Origin: Verrucomicrobiota bacterium
Lineage (GTDB): Bacteria; Verrucomicrobiota; Verrucomicrobiia; Opitutales; Opitutaceae
DNA length: 64,000 bases
Assembly: GCA_019510185.1 (NCBI GenBank)
Contig: JAEKKV010000015.1
Coordinates: 62,001 to 126,000 of the forward strand
Direction of reading: 5' to 3'
Shown here: positions 51,602 to 60,960 of the stretch, in pieces
Layout: the number at the start of each line of letters is the position of its first letter
Numbering within the stretch: position 1 is the stretch's first letter
Notes under the pieces: generated by a model
Databases searched by the model: none
Seen by the model: the letters and a program-made list of their open reading frames with translations, nothing else
Told to the model about the DNA's origin: nothing
Translations under genes and position numbers: made by a program

Positions 51602-53461
51602 TCAGCGAGCGAGGGCGGCCGAGCTGCGCCAGCGGATGATCGGAAGATTGGCCAGGGCGATGAGCGCGAGCTGGCTCGCGACGAAGGCGATGAGCCACCA
51701 GAAAGCGGCGTCCATGAAGCCGTAGCTGTGCAGGCCCACGCCGAGCATGTTCGTGCCGAACCAGCTCCAGCTCGTCACGATGTTGCCAAAGAGGGCGAGC
51801 GCCATGAGGCCGCGCTGCCGGACGAGCCCGCCCCAGCGGGCGTGGAGAATGAGGGCGTTCCAGATGACGATGATGAGCGCGCCGTTTTCCTTCGGATCCC
51901 AACCCCAGAAGCGACCCCAGGATTGGTCGGCCCAGATGCCGCCGAGGATGGTGCCGACGAGACTGAAGAGCGTGGCGAAGCAGACGATGCCGTAGACCAT
52001 GCGAACAAGCGCATCGGCGGTGGTTTTGTCGAGAGAGCGGGTGAACACGCCGCGGACGACATAGACGATCGCGAGAAAGCCGGCGAGGAACGTCGCGGCG
52101 TAGCCGGTGGTGACGACCACGACGTGGGTCGCGAGCCAGAAGTTGGAGTCGAGCACGGCGCGCATCATTTCCAGCGTGTCGCCAGTGAGCGAAAGGTGAT
52201 GGGCGATGAGCAGCGTGCAGAAGCCGATGAGCCCGCCGGCGACGCTGCCGATGCCGTTTTTGTAGATGCGTTCCAGCACGAGGCAGAGCGCGACCGAGCC
52301 CCAGCCGACGAAGAGGGCGGAGGAGTAGAGGTTGGTGACGGGCGGGCGTCCTTCGAGCCACATGCGGGTGAGGATGCCGGCGGTGGTCGCCACCCAGGCG
52401 AGCAGCACGAGGCCAAAGGCGGAGTTTTGCAGCACGCCGGGCCACTTCAGCCAGGAGAAGACGGCGAGGAGAAAGGCGAGGACGTAAAGGTACAGGCTGT
52501 TGTAGAACGGGGCCGCGGTGTTGAACGCGACTTCGGCGTCGGTCTTCACGAGCAGGGTGGGCAGCGTTTTCACCAAACCGTCGCGATAGAGTTTCAGGAT
52601 GGTGTTGAAGGGCTCCGGCTGTTGCAGCCGCCAGGCGTGGGCCAGTCCGGCGTAAGTGAGGGCGTAGGGATCGACGGTGCCGGTTTGGAAGGTTTCCATC
52701 AGGGCTCGTCCGGTTTTCCGCCAGCCGGCGAGATCGGCTCCGGCGGATTGCGGGGGGATCGCGAGCAGGCTGCCGATCTGCTCCATGCGGGTGAAGTTTT
52801 CGCCTGTTTCGAGGAGGAAGGTGACGAGCTTTTCGTCGTAAGGCTGGTGGGCTTCGCGGGCGCGAACCGCGCCAATGGCGGCGGCGAGGTTGTCCTGCAG
52901 GTACGTGAGCGTTCCGACGAAATCGGAGCCGTCGGGCATCGTCAGGCTGTGTTTCAACTGCTGGTAAAGGATGACGTGGTCACGGAGGTTGAGCACGGCG
53001 CGCTGGTAGGCGCTGCGGACGGGCGCCTCGACGGATTCGGCCAGCGTGGCCTGTCGGTCAAGTTCCTCGAGATGCGGTGTGAGTTGCTTGTAGGAGAAAC
53101 GTTTTTTGCCGGCGCCGTCATCCGGTTTCAGGCCGAAGAGGTCGAGCAGGTCGGGGTGGACGATGGCGAAGTGCTGGTAGGTGTCCGCAATCTCCGGGCG
53201 GAAGAACACGTCGAGCAACCAGCGCACGGGCGGAAGGGATTGGCCATCGGGCGCGGTGAAGTCCTGGCGGCCCTGGAGAAGGAGCAGGGAGTTGCGCGCG
53301 ACGCTGTCGAGGGGCTTGACGCGGCCGTTGGCGAGCACGGGGAGCCGGCCGAAAGCGTCGAGGTCAAAGGCCGATGACGCGTGGCGCGGCAGGAGGGAGC
53401 CGCCGAGGTAGAGCGCGCCGAGCAGGAGGACGAGAAGGGGGATGAGGCGGTTGAGAGACAT
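51602..53461 (-). CDS. ccsA: Cytochrome c biogenesis protein CcsA/ResC family
   Basis: WGRFWGWDPKENGALIIVIWNALILHARWGG tryptophan-rich WWD-type motif; multiple TM helices. Confidence 0.88.
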   Translation of the reverse strand: MSLNRLIPLLVLLLGALYLGGSLLPRHASSAFDLDAFGRLPVLANGRVKPLDSVARNSLLLLQGRQDFTAPDGQSLPPVRWLLDVFFRPEIADTYQHFAIVHPDLLDLFGLKPDDGAGKKRFSYKQLTPHLEELDRQATLAESVEAPVRSAYQRAVLNLRDHVILYQQLKHSLTMPDGSDFVGTLTYLQDNLAAAIGAVRAREAHQPYDEKLVTFLLETGENFTRMEQIGSLLAIPPQSAGADLAGWRKTGRALMETFQTGTVDPYALTYAGLAHAWRLQQPEPFNTILKLYRDGLVKTLPTLLVKTDAEVAFNTAAPFYNSLYLYVLAFLLAVFSWLKWPGVLQNSAFGLVLLAWVATTAGILTRMWLEGRPPVTNLYSSALFVGWGSVALCLVLERIYKNGIGSVAGGLIGFCTLLIAHHLSLTGDTLEMMRAVLDSNFWLATHVVVVTTGYAATFLAGFLAIVYVVRGVFTRSLDKTTADALVRMVYGIVCFATLFSLVGTILGGIWADQSWGRFWGWDPKENGALIIVIWNALILHARWGGLVRQRGLMALALFGNIVTSWSWFGTNMLGVGLHSYGFMDAAFWWLIAFVASQLALIALANLPIIRWRSSAALAR

Positions 53462-53472
53462 CGGGACGGAAT

Positions 53473-53645
53473 TTTTTAACGCGAAGGCGCAAAGGAGCGC
53501 GAAGGGCGCAAAGGAAGAGTTTTCAGGCGGTGCACCTCGATGGCGGCGCCAATCACTTCAGCACTGAGTGCATGGGCTTTGGCATAATCCGGGTGCATGG
53601 TCGTCTTTGCGTCCTTCGCGGTTCTTGGCGTCTTTGCGTTTAAAA
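53473..53645. repeat. Inverted-repeat cassette (AACGCAAAGACGC-type arms)
   Basis: Left arm TTTTTAACGCGAAGGCGCAAAGGAGCGCGAAGGGCGCAAAGG; reverse complement of right arm TTTTAAACGCAAAGACGCCAAGAACCGCGAAGGACGCAAAGACG. Confidence 0.75.
53521..53598 (-). pseudogene. Truncated N-terminus of a GxxExxY-family protein
   Basis: Minus strand reads MHPDYAKAHALSAEVIGAAIEVHRLK and then runs into the repeat arm. Confidence 0.7.
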
Positions 53646-54800
53646 TCAGGTGGTTTGCCGGCGTTTGGCGAAGAAACCGAGGAGGTGGAGACCGAACTGG
53701 AGGACGAGGCCGAGGCCCATCATTGCGCAGGCGACGTAGGGCAGGAGCCAGCTCGGGTTGCGCACGACTTGGAGGACGGTGGTGCGGTCGTTGTTGTCAA
53801 AACCGGCCTGATAAAACGTCCGGCCGGCAAAGCGCAGCGGATTGTTCATGTAGATCAGCACGTCGCGGTCGGTGCCGCCGTCAGCCGTGCGGAGATGGAT
53901 CTTGCTGGAGAAATTCTTCGGGATGTCCGTGCCGGGGTAACGGTCATGGGAAAACTTGAGCAGGGTGAGCGAATAGGGCTGGTAGTTGCGCTTGAAACGA
54001 AGGGCGAGGCGCCAGGTTTTCCCGGCGTAGTCGAAGGTCTGGGGCTCGATGAGCATAGTCGAGACGAGCCAGGTACCGAGAGAGCCCTCGGGGCCGACGA
54101 GCTCGATCACGGCGGCGGGAAAGTTGCGCTCGTCCTGTTTGTAGGTGACGGCCATCGGGAACAGCGCGAGGCGCGCGCCGATGTCGCGGGTGGCGGGCGC
54201 GGCCGGGGCGTTGGCGAGCTGGTCGCGCATCTGCACGGTGGCGTTGGGATAGTAGGCGCGCGTCATCACGCGGAAGGGCAGCTTGGCGTGCTGGAGGGGC
54301 TCGTCGCTGGCGAGGCGCTTTTCCGGCACGGCGACGACCTCGTCCCAGTTCGGGTCGGTGGCGTTGACGATGGCGAGTTCGTTGGCGCGGTAGCTTTCCG
54401 CATAGTTGCGCGTCTGGCCCTCGTCGAGGCGCATTTGAAACTCTTCCTGCCACAAGCCGGTGAGCAATTCGCCGACGAGCAGGAGAATGAGTCCGGCGTG
54501 GGTGAGGAGGATGCCGGATTTTTTCCAGCTCAGCTTGAAGCGGCAGACGTGCGCGGTGACGAGATTGAGGAGCAGGAGTCCGCCGATGAAATAGCCGCCG
54601 GGAAACACCGGCACGGGAAAGCCCTTCACGTTCCAAAGAACGAAGAACGTGCGGAAATATTTTTCCTGCACGGCCCACACGCCGAGGTGCACCTGGTCGA
54701 GGGTGGCGGCGAAGATCAGGATGATGGACAGCGCCAGCAGGACGACGGTGAGCTGGAGCGAAACAAAGAACTTCACGAAGGAATCCCAAAGATCGCGCAT
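53646..54800 (-). CDS. resB: ResB-like cytochrome c biogenesis protein
   Basis: LWDSFVKFFVSLQLTVVLLALSIILIFAATLDQVHLG, NNPLRFAGRTFYQAGFD. Confidence 0.88.
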   Translation of the reverse strand: MRDLWDSFVKFFVSLQLTVVLLALSIILIFAATLDQVHLGVWAVQEKYFRTFFVLWNVKGFPVPVFPGGYFIGGLLLLNLVTAHVCRFKLSWKKSGILLTHAGLILLLVGELLTGLWQEEFQMRLDEGQTRNYAESYRANELAIVNATDPNWDEVVAVPEKRLASDEPLQHAKLPFRVMTRAYYPNATVQMRDQLANAPAAPATRDIGARLALFPMAVTYKQDERNFPAAVIELVGPEGSLGTWLVSTMLIEPQTFDYAGKTWRLALRFKRNYQPYSLTLLKFSHDRYPGTDIPKNFSSKIHLRTADGGTDRDVLIYMNNPLRFAGRTFYQAGFDNNDRTTVLQVVRNPSWLLPYVACAMMGLGLVLQFGLHLLGFFAKRRQTT

Positions 54801-54803
54801 GGC

Positions 54804-55388
54804 TCAGGGGGCTTTGACGGTTTGGAGAAACGCGAGGAAGGCGGCTTTCTCGCGGGCGACGAGGGCGTCGGGGCCGGTCAGTTTGAAGAACCAGGTCGCG
54901 CCGTGTGCCGGCACGATCGCGCCGAGCACGCGCTGGCCGCCGCCGGTGAGCTCGACGATGTCGGCGTGGAGGCCGTTGAAATCCAGCGAGGTGAGCGCGG
55001 AAGGAAGCGCCGTGGCATCGAGGGGGGGCAGCTGGAGCTGACCGCGCCAGCGGTTGACGTTGGCCAGCGTGCCGCCGACATCGCCAGGGAAGGCGGTGAC
55101 GGCCAGTTCGGCGACCGCTCCGGCTTCGCCGGTGATGACGTAGGTGGCTTTGCGCATGGCGGGGCCGTTTTTCGCGACCCAATCCGCCGGCGCGGTCCAG
55201 ACGAGATCGCTGCCCGTGGCGGTGGAGACCGCAGTCGCGGCCATGGAGGCGTCGGATGCGGGGCCGGCGGCCGGCGGCGTGACGGTTTCTTTGGGAACGG
55301 TGTAGGTGACGACCTCCGAATCGCGGCAGCCGGCGGCGAACAGCAGCGCAAGCGAGGCCGATACGGAGAGGAGGGAGCGCGAAAACAT
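54804..55388 (-). CDS. Hypothetical lipoprotein
   Basis: MFSRSLLSVSASLALLFAAGCRDSE lipobox; internal start; closely spaced with resB. Confidence 0.65.
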   Translation of the reverse strand: MFSRSLLSVSASLALLFAAGCRDSEVVTYTVPKETVTPPAAGPASDASMAATAVSTATGSDLVWTAPADWVAKNGPAMRKATYVITGEAGAVAELAVTAFPGDVGGTLANVNRWRGQLQLPPLDATALPSALTSLDFNGLHADIVELTGGGQRVLGAIVPAHGATWFFKLTGPDALVAREKAAFLAFLQTVKAP

Positions 55389-55455
55389 CAAAGAAGACAG
55401 TTCCGTGATCGACGTCCAAACTGCAATCCAATCCTCCCGATTATCGGTGGGCATG

Positions 55456-55490
55456 AAAAAGCGCGGCACGCCACGAAGCAGGCCGCGCTT
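55456..55490 (-). terminator. Intrinsic terminator after the azurin-like gene
   Basis: Minus strand AAGCGCGGC...GCCGCGCTTTTTC hairpin. Confidence 0.6.
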
Positions 55491-55507
55491 GAGGGGGAGG
55501 AGGGCGG

Positions 55508-55972
55508 TTATTTGACGGTCAGTTCACCGCGCATGCCGGCCATGGCGTGCCCGGAGACGGAGCAGATGTAGGGGTACTTGCCGGGTTTGGCGGGAGCGGT
55601 GAACGTCACTTCGCCGGATTCCTTGGGGCCGAGCAGGGGAATGACGGCGAGGACGTGGGTGGCGAGGGTCTTGGGCTGGTAGGCGGAGGCGGCCGCCGAC
55701 ATGGCGGCCGTGGCGTAGGGATTCACTTGGGACATGCTGTCGAGGAGTATCCAGTTATGGCCCATGGTGGCCTTGGGCATGGTGCCGTTGTTGGTGAGCT
55801 TGACGTGGATCTTTTCGCCAGGGACAGCCTCGATTTTGGTGACATCGAACTTGAGGTTGTCGCCGCAGCTGATGACGACGACCTTTTCGGCGTCGTCGGC
55901 GCGGGCGACGGTTTGGGTCACCATGGCGGCGAGGGCGAGAAGCAGGGCTGAGGGGAGGAGTCTGAGTTTCAT
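55508..55972 (-). CDS. Azurin-like cupredoxin
   Basis: Signal peptide; MGHNWILL, YICSVSGHAMAGMRGELTVK copper-ligand motifs. Confidence 0.9.
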   Translation of the reverse strand: MKLRLLPSALLLALAAMVTQTVARADDAEKVVVISCGDNLKFDVTKIEAVPGEKIHVKLTNNGTMPKATMGHNWILLDSMSQVNPYATAAMSAAASAYQPKTLATHVLAVIPLLGPKESGEVTFTAPAKPGKYPYICSVSGHAMAGMRGELTVK

Positions 55973-56005
55973 AGGGATGGGAGGAGGGAAGAGGCGGCAG
56001 ACGGT

Positions 56006-57412
56006 TCAGAAAACGATCCATGCCTGGAGATAGAGGGTGTTGTTGTCGCTCGCGGAGCGCCCGGTGCCGTCGATGTTGGAGGTCGACCCGTCGAAGCGGT
56101 TGTAGATCACGTATTGGAGCGAGAGTTTGACGCTGCTCTTCGGCCAGAAAGAGGGGCCGCCGCTTTTGTTGAAGGGGAGGTAGTTGGCCTCGAGGACGAA
56201 GCCATTGCTGTTGGGCGAGCCGGTGACGCTGCTGGAGTAGGCGAGGGCGTCGCTCGTGCCGCGGGTGGCGAAATACTGCACGGCGCCGCCGTAGGTCTTG
56301 TCCCAGAGGTAATCCACCGTGGCCTTGCATTCGGTCAACGAATCGGAGGCGCGGGTGGTGTTGCCCAGCGCCTGGCTCGCGTCCCAGTTGGCGCGTTCGT
56401 AGATGACGCTGAGCAAGCCGGTGATGTCGTGGGCGCCGCTCGATTTCTGGATCTGCGAGTCGATGCCGAAGTCCGTGATGCGGTCTGTCCCGGCGGTGAG
56501 GTTGCGTCCGGGGCGGGTGCTGGCGCTCATGCCGAACAGGCCGATTTCCCAGGTGGCGCCGTCAACCGGCTGCGTGTAGGCGATGCGCCAGTAGGGCGCC
56601 AAGCCGGAGATTTCCGCCTCGCCGGTCGGGTCCACGCCCACGCTGTGTTGAAAGTGCGCGCCGAGCGTCCGGTATAGGCCCACGTCAACATACACGTGGC
56701 TGTCGAACATGGCGTAGGCGCCGAGGCCGATGACCTGGCCGCCGAGGCCGCCGTTGATCAGCGTGGCCGCCGCTGGTGTGGGCGCGAGGCCGGAGCCGGA
56801 GAACGGGAAGCCCCACACCGGCGTGGTGTTCCAGGGGTCCTGCATGGTGGGGTTGTTGTTGAGATAGACACCATACGTGGTCGCGTGGTCGGCAACGGTG
56901 CCGACGTCGGCATAACGAATCTCGGTGTTGTCCCAGGCCCAGGTCTTGGCAACGCCATCGTAGGTGGTTTGGGAGAAGACGCCGATTTTATTGAGGAAGG
57001 AGGCGGTATCCTGATCGAACAGCCTCGAGGCATAGGGGCCGAAGAGCCGGCCGGCGTAGAAGAGGCTGACCTGGCTCATCGCGTAGTTGTCGTTGCTTTT
57101 GAACCCGGGGGCGGCGTCGCCGGGCTGCTTTGCCTGCGTGTGGGTGTAGGACGGCTGAAGCATGACCGCGATGGGCGGCAGGCTGGATTGGTCGTTGCCC
57201 ATCGTGTAGCCGCTCAGCTTGAACTGGCGGCCCATGTCGTTGAGCACGGGAAAATCCGAGTGGCAGGCGATGCATTGCATGTTCGTCTGCCGGGCGTAGC
57301 TCGGGAGCGCGTGGCTGACCGAAGGGAAGGCGAGGAGCGTGAGGCCTGTGATGATTAACGCGCCACGGCGGAAGCCATGGCCTGAGGTGGGAACCGATTG
57401 TGGGGAGGTCAT
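56006..57412 (-). CDS. Fused monoheme cytochrome c / outer-membrane porin, Cyc2-like
   Basis: Signal peptide, ARQTNMQCIACHSDFPVLNDMGRQFKLSGYTMG (single CXXCH at 57260-57274), long beta-strand-rich region, C-terminal NTLYLQAWIVF. Confidence 0.75.
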   Translation of the reverse strand: MTSPQSVPTSGHGFRRGALIITGLTLLAFPSVSHALPSYARQTNMQCIACHSDFPVLNDMGRQFKLSGYTMGNDQSSLPPIAVMLQPSYTHTQAKQPGDAAPGFKSNDNYAMSQVSLFYAGRLFGPYASRLFDQDTASFLNKIGVFSQTTYDGVAKTWAWDNTEIRYADVGTVADHATTYGVYLNNNPTMQDPWNTTPVWGFPFSGSGLAPTPAAATLINGGLGGQVIGLGAYAMFDSHVYVDVGLYRTLGAHFQHSVGVDPTGEAEISGLAPYWRIAYTQPVDGATWEIGLFGMSASTRPGRNLTAGTDRITDFGIDSQIQKSSGAHDITGLLSVIYERANWDASQALGNTTRASDSLTECKATVDYLWDKTYGGAVQYFATRGTSDALAYSSSVTGSPNSNGFVLEANYLPFNKSGGPSFWPKSSVKLSLQYVIYNRFDGSTSNIDGTGRSASDNNTLYLQAWIVF

Positions 57413-57687
57413 GGGGATGGGGGGATTGAGGAATGCCCGGGGCGAGGCGGTGCGGTCTGGGGCGGCGCGCATTTTTCGCTCGGCATCAGCGTATGGACAA
57501 AAATGGGTAAGACGAAGTTATATCAACGGGCGGGACGGGTGATGGTTCGATTATCTCCTAGGCTTGAGAGTAACGGAAAGGATGCGACGGCGCTGCGCAT
57601 TCCTTGGCGAAGTCTGGCAATATTCTGTCACGCGCGAAATCGGCGACGGGCCTTGAGCTGTGGCGGCCGATGTCTTCAGATGGGCCG

Positions 57688-59358
57688 ATGCAACTTACTC
57701 CGTTGGGCGATGGTGCGGTGCTGGCGGGATTCGGCTCGCGAAACGACTTTGCGGCCGTGGACAAGGTCGCGCGGGTGACGCGTGCGCTGGAAGCCGTGCG
57801 GCTGGCGGGCATCACCGACATCGTGCCGTCCTGCGCCTCGATCACCGTCCACTACGATCCCGCGAGGGTGCCGGCGGGCGCCGGTTCGCCTTGCGACCGC
57901 GTGATGGCGTGGTTCGAGAAGGCCGCGGCGGATTCCGGCGATTATAAGAAACAAACCAGTCGCGAGAGGGTCGTGCCGGTCTGCTATGGTGGCGAATATG
58001 GGCCCGACCTCGCGGAGGTCGCGAAGCAGGCAAAACTGACCGAGGCGGAGGTGATCCGTCTGCACAGCAAAACGGTTTATCGGGTGGCGGCGGTGGGTTT
58101 TGCCCCCGGGTTTCCCTATCTGCTCGGTTTGCCGGTGAGCCTGCATACCCCGCGCCGCGCAACGCCGCGCCCGTCGGTCGCCCCCGGCAGCGTGGGCATC
58201 GGTGGCGCGCAGACGGGTATTTATCCGCTGGCCTCGCCGGGCGGCTGGTCGTTGATCGGACGCACGCCGCTGCGGTTGTTTCGTCCGGAGGACGAGGCGG
58301 CGCCGACCTTGCTGATGGCGGGCGATACCGTGCGGCTGGAGCCGATTTCGCCGAAACAATGGGAGCAGCAGGCGGGCAAACCACGGCCCGCCGTTCAGCA
58401 AAAAATCGGCAAACAGACGGCGGTGCTGGAAGTGATCAAGCCGGGCGCGTTGACCACGGTGCAGGATCTCGGTCGCGAGGGCTGGCAGCAGCATGGCATT
58501 CCCTCGGGCGGGGCGATGGACCGGTGCGCGGCACGGATCGCGAATCTCCTGCTAGGCAACGCCGAGGACGAACCTTTGCTGGAGGCCTCCCTGGTGGGCC
58601 CGGAGTTGCGGTTTTCGCGCGACACCTGGATCGCGGTCACGGGGGCCGAAGTGAGCGGCGTGGCCGGCTGGCGGCCGGTGCGGGTCGAGACGGGGCAGAC
58701 GATTTCCCTGGCGAAGCTGGTGCGCGGAGCGCGCGTTTACATCGCGGTGGCGGGCGGCTTTGAAGTTCCGCGCGTGCTGGGCGGCGCCGGCACGTTGCTG
58801 CGGGCCGGCGTGGGCGGCTGGAACGGCCGCGCGCTGCAGACCGGCGACCGGCTGGCGGCGCGTCCGTCCACGCTGGATACGACGGGCGGTTGGAGTGCGT
58901 CGGCGGAGTTTCGCGCGCCCATGGGCACGAACGAGGTGACGGTGCGGTTCATCCGCGGGCCGCAGTGGGACTGGTTTGGCGCCACGAGCCAGCACGCTTT
59001 CGCCGCCAAGGCCTTTCGTATCACGCCGCAGTCGGACCGCATGGGCATGCGGCTCGACGGGCATGCGCTCAAATTGAAGGAGGCGCGCGAACTGGTTTCC
59101 GAAGGCGTGGGCTTCGGTTCGGTGCAGGTGCCGCCGGACGGGCATCCCATCGTGCTGATGGCGGACCGGCAGACGATCGGCGGTTATCCGAAGATCGCGC
59201 ACGTCATCGCGGTGGACCTGCCCCGGTTGGCGCAGGCGCGGGCGGGCGAAAAGGTGAACTTCGTGGAAATTTCCATTCCCGAGGCGCAGGCCTTGTATTT
59301 GCAGCAGGAGCAGTCGATCGCCCTGTTTCGCGCGGGAGTGAAGGCCCGGCTGCGTTGA
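57688..59358 (+). CDS. Fused 5-oxoprolinase subunits PxpB-PxpC (KipI-KipA)
   Basis: PxpB: GFAPGFPYLLGLP, RTPLRLF; PxpC: GALTTVQDLGREGWQQHGIPSGGAMD, MADRQTIGGYPKIAHVI. Confidence 0.92.
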   Translation: MQLTPLGDGAVLAGFGSRNDFAAVDKVARVTRALEAVRLAGITDIVPSCASITVHYDPARVPAGAGSPCDRVMAWFEKAAADSGDYKKQTSRERVVPVCYGGEYGPDLAEVAKQAKLTEAEVIRLHSKTVYRVAAVGFAPGFPYLLGLPVSLHTPRRATPRPSVAPGSVGIGGAQTGIYPLASPGGWSLIGRTPLRLFRPEDEAAPTLLMAGDTVRLEPISPKQWEQQAGKPRPAVQQKIGKQTAVLEVIKPGALTTVQDLGREGWQQHGIPSGGAMDRCAARIANLLLGNAEDEPLLEASLVGPELRFSRDTWIAVTGAEVSGVAGWRPVRVETGQTISLAKLVRGARVYIAVAGGFEVPRVLGGAGTLLRAGVGGWNGRALQTGDRLAARPSTLDTTGGWSASAEFRAPMGTNEVTVRFIRGPQWDWFGATSQHAFAAKAFRITPQSDRMGMRLDGHALKLKEARELVSEGVGFGSVQVPPDGHPIVLMADRQTIGGYPKIAHVIAVDLPRLAQARAGEKVNFVEISIPEAQALYLQQEQSIALFRAGVKARLR

Positions 59359-59360
59359 GC

Positions 59361-60104
59361 ATGCCCCGTCTCGACCTCAATTGCGATCTGGGCGAGGGGG
59401 CGGGATGCGATGCCGAGCTGATGCCCCTCGTCACCTCGGCGAGCATCGCCTGCGGCGCTCATGCGGGCGACGAGGCGACCATGCGCGCCACGGTGCGGGC
59501 GGCGCAACGCCATGGCGTGGTCATCGGGGCGCATCCGGGGTTTGCCGACCGGGCGCATTTCGGCCGGCGCGAACTGGAGCTCCCGCGGGAGGCGATCATG
59601 GACTTGGTGCGCACGCAGGTGGCGACCCTGCGCCGCCTTGCGGCCGAGACGGGCGCGGCGGTGCGTTACGTCAAACCCCATGGCGCGCTCTACAATCTTT
59701 CGGCACGCAACGTGGAGGTGGCGGACGCCATTGCCGCGGCGGTGGCGGAGATCGACACCGGGCTGGTGCTTTACGGGCTCGCGGGCGGCGAACTCCTCCG
59801 GTCGGGACGGGCGCAGGGGCTGGCGGTGGCGAGCGAAGTGTTTGCCGATCGCACTTACCGGGATGACGGTTCGCTGACGCCGCGCGACCAGCCGGGGGCG
59901 CTGATCACCGACGAAGACGGGGCGCTGGCGCAGGTCTTGCGCATGGTCCGGGAGGGCCGGGTGCGGTCGACGGGCGGGATCGATGTCCCGGTGACGGCCG
60001 ACACCGTGTGCCTGCACGGCGATGGTCCGAAAGCGGTCGCGTTTGCGCGGGCGCTCCGTGCGGAACTGCTTCGCGCGGGCGTGGCGATGCGTCCGCTGGT
60101 TTAA
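59361..60104 (+). CDS. pxpA: 5-oxoprolinase subunit PxpA (LamB/YcsF family)
   Basis: LDLNCDLGEGAGCDAELMPLVTSASIACGAHAGDEATM, VKPHGALYNL, VCLHGDGPKAV. Confidence 0.94.
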   Translation: MPRLDLNCDLGEGAGCDAELMPLVTSASIACGAHAGDEATMRATVRAAQRHGVVIGAHPGFADRAHFGRRELELPREAIMDLVRTQVATLRRLAAETGAAVRYVKPHGALYNLSARNVEVADAIAAAVAEIDTGLVLYGLAGGELLRSGRAQGLAVASEVFADRTYRDDGSLTPRDQPGALITDEDGALAQVLRMVREGRVRSTGGIDVPVTADTVCLHGDGPKAVAFARALRAELLRAGVAMRPLV

Positions 60105-60937
60105 GCGGGCGAACCTGATTTGGCGGCGGCGCGCGGCGTGAGAAAAATCAGCGCGAGTCCGGCCGCGACCAGAAAGATCGAATAGAACGTGCCGCGGCTG
60201 AGGCCGAGGATCAGGCCGGCGTCGGGTTCGCGGAAAAGTTCGCCCAAGGCGCGCGCGCCGGCGTAGGCGATGAGGAATTCCCCGGCGAGACGGCCGGGCT
60301 GGCGGCGAATGACGTCGGTGCGCCAGAAACGCGCTTGCATGAAGGCGAGGAGGAGCACGCCTTCGAGGGCGGCCTCATAGAGCTGGGACGGATGGCGCGG
60401 CGGAATCAACGCGAGCGGCGTGCCCTCGGGCGCGCTGGCGGGAAAGATCACCGCCCACGGCACGTCGGCGATTTTGCCCCAGAGTTCGCCATTGATGAAA
60501 TTGGCGAGTCGCCCGAACAGCAGGCCGAGCGGCGCGACGGAAACGATGAGATCGCCGAGATGGAGAAAGGGGATTTTGCTGCTCCGGCTGAACCAGGCGA
60601 GAGCGAGGGCCACGCCGATGAAGCCGCCGTGGCTGGCCATGCCGCCTTCCCATACGCGAAACAGCACGAGCGGATCGTGCCGCACAAGGTCGGAGCCGTA
60701 GAAGATGAAATAGCCAAGCCGTCCGCCGAGCAGCACGCCAAGCACGAGAGCGACGAGGAGGTCGGGGATCTTTTCCGAGGGCAGCCTAGAGCGGCCCGCG
60801 CGGGCGTAGGCATGGAGCAGCAGGGCTCCGCCGAGGAATCCCATGAGGTAGGCGACGCCGTAATAGCGGATGCCGAAATTGTCGGAAAAGCGGACGATGA
60901 ACGGGCTCAGATCGTGAACCCAGTAGGCGAAGAGCAT
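60101..60937 (-). CDS. lgt: Prolipoprotein diacylglyceryl transferase
   Basis: GGMASHGGFIGVALA, LFGRLANFINGELWGK, HPSQLYEAALEGVLL. Confidence 0.94.
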   Translation of the reverse strand: MLFAYWVHDLSPFIVRFSDNFGIRYYGVAYLMGFLGGALLLHAYARAGRSRLPSEKIPDLLVALVLGVLLGGRLGYFIFYGSDLVRHDPLVLFRVWEGGMASHGGFIGVALALAWFSRSSKIPFLHLGDLIVSVAPLGLLFGRLANFINGELWGKIADVPWAVIFPASAPEGTPLALIPPRHPSQLYEAALEGVLLLAFMQARFWRTDVIRRQPGRLAGEFLIAYAGARALGELFREPDAGLILGLSRGTFYSIFLVAAGLALIFLTPRAAAKSGSPA

Positions 60938-60960
60938 GGACGGCGGAAGGGGGTGGCTCC

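Noticed and set aside
53568-55571. 667 aa plus-strand ORF opposite resB and the lipoprotein gene
   Set aside because: Spans two well-supported minus-strand genes and has no recognisable domain.
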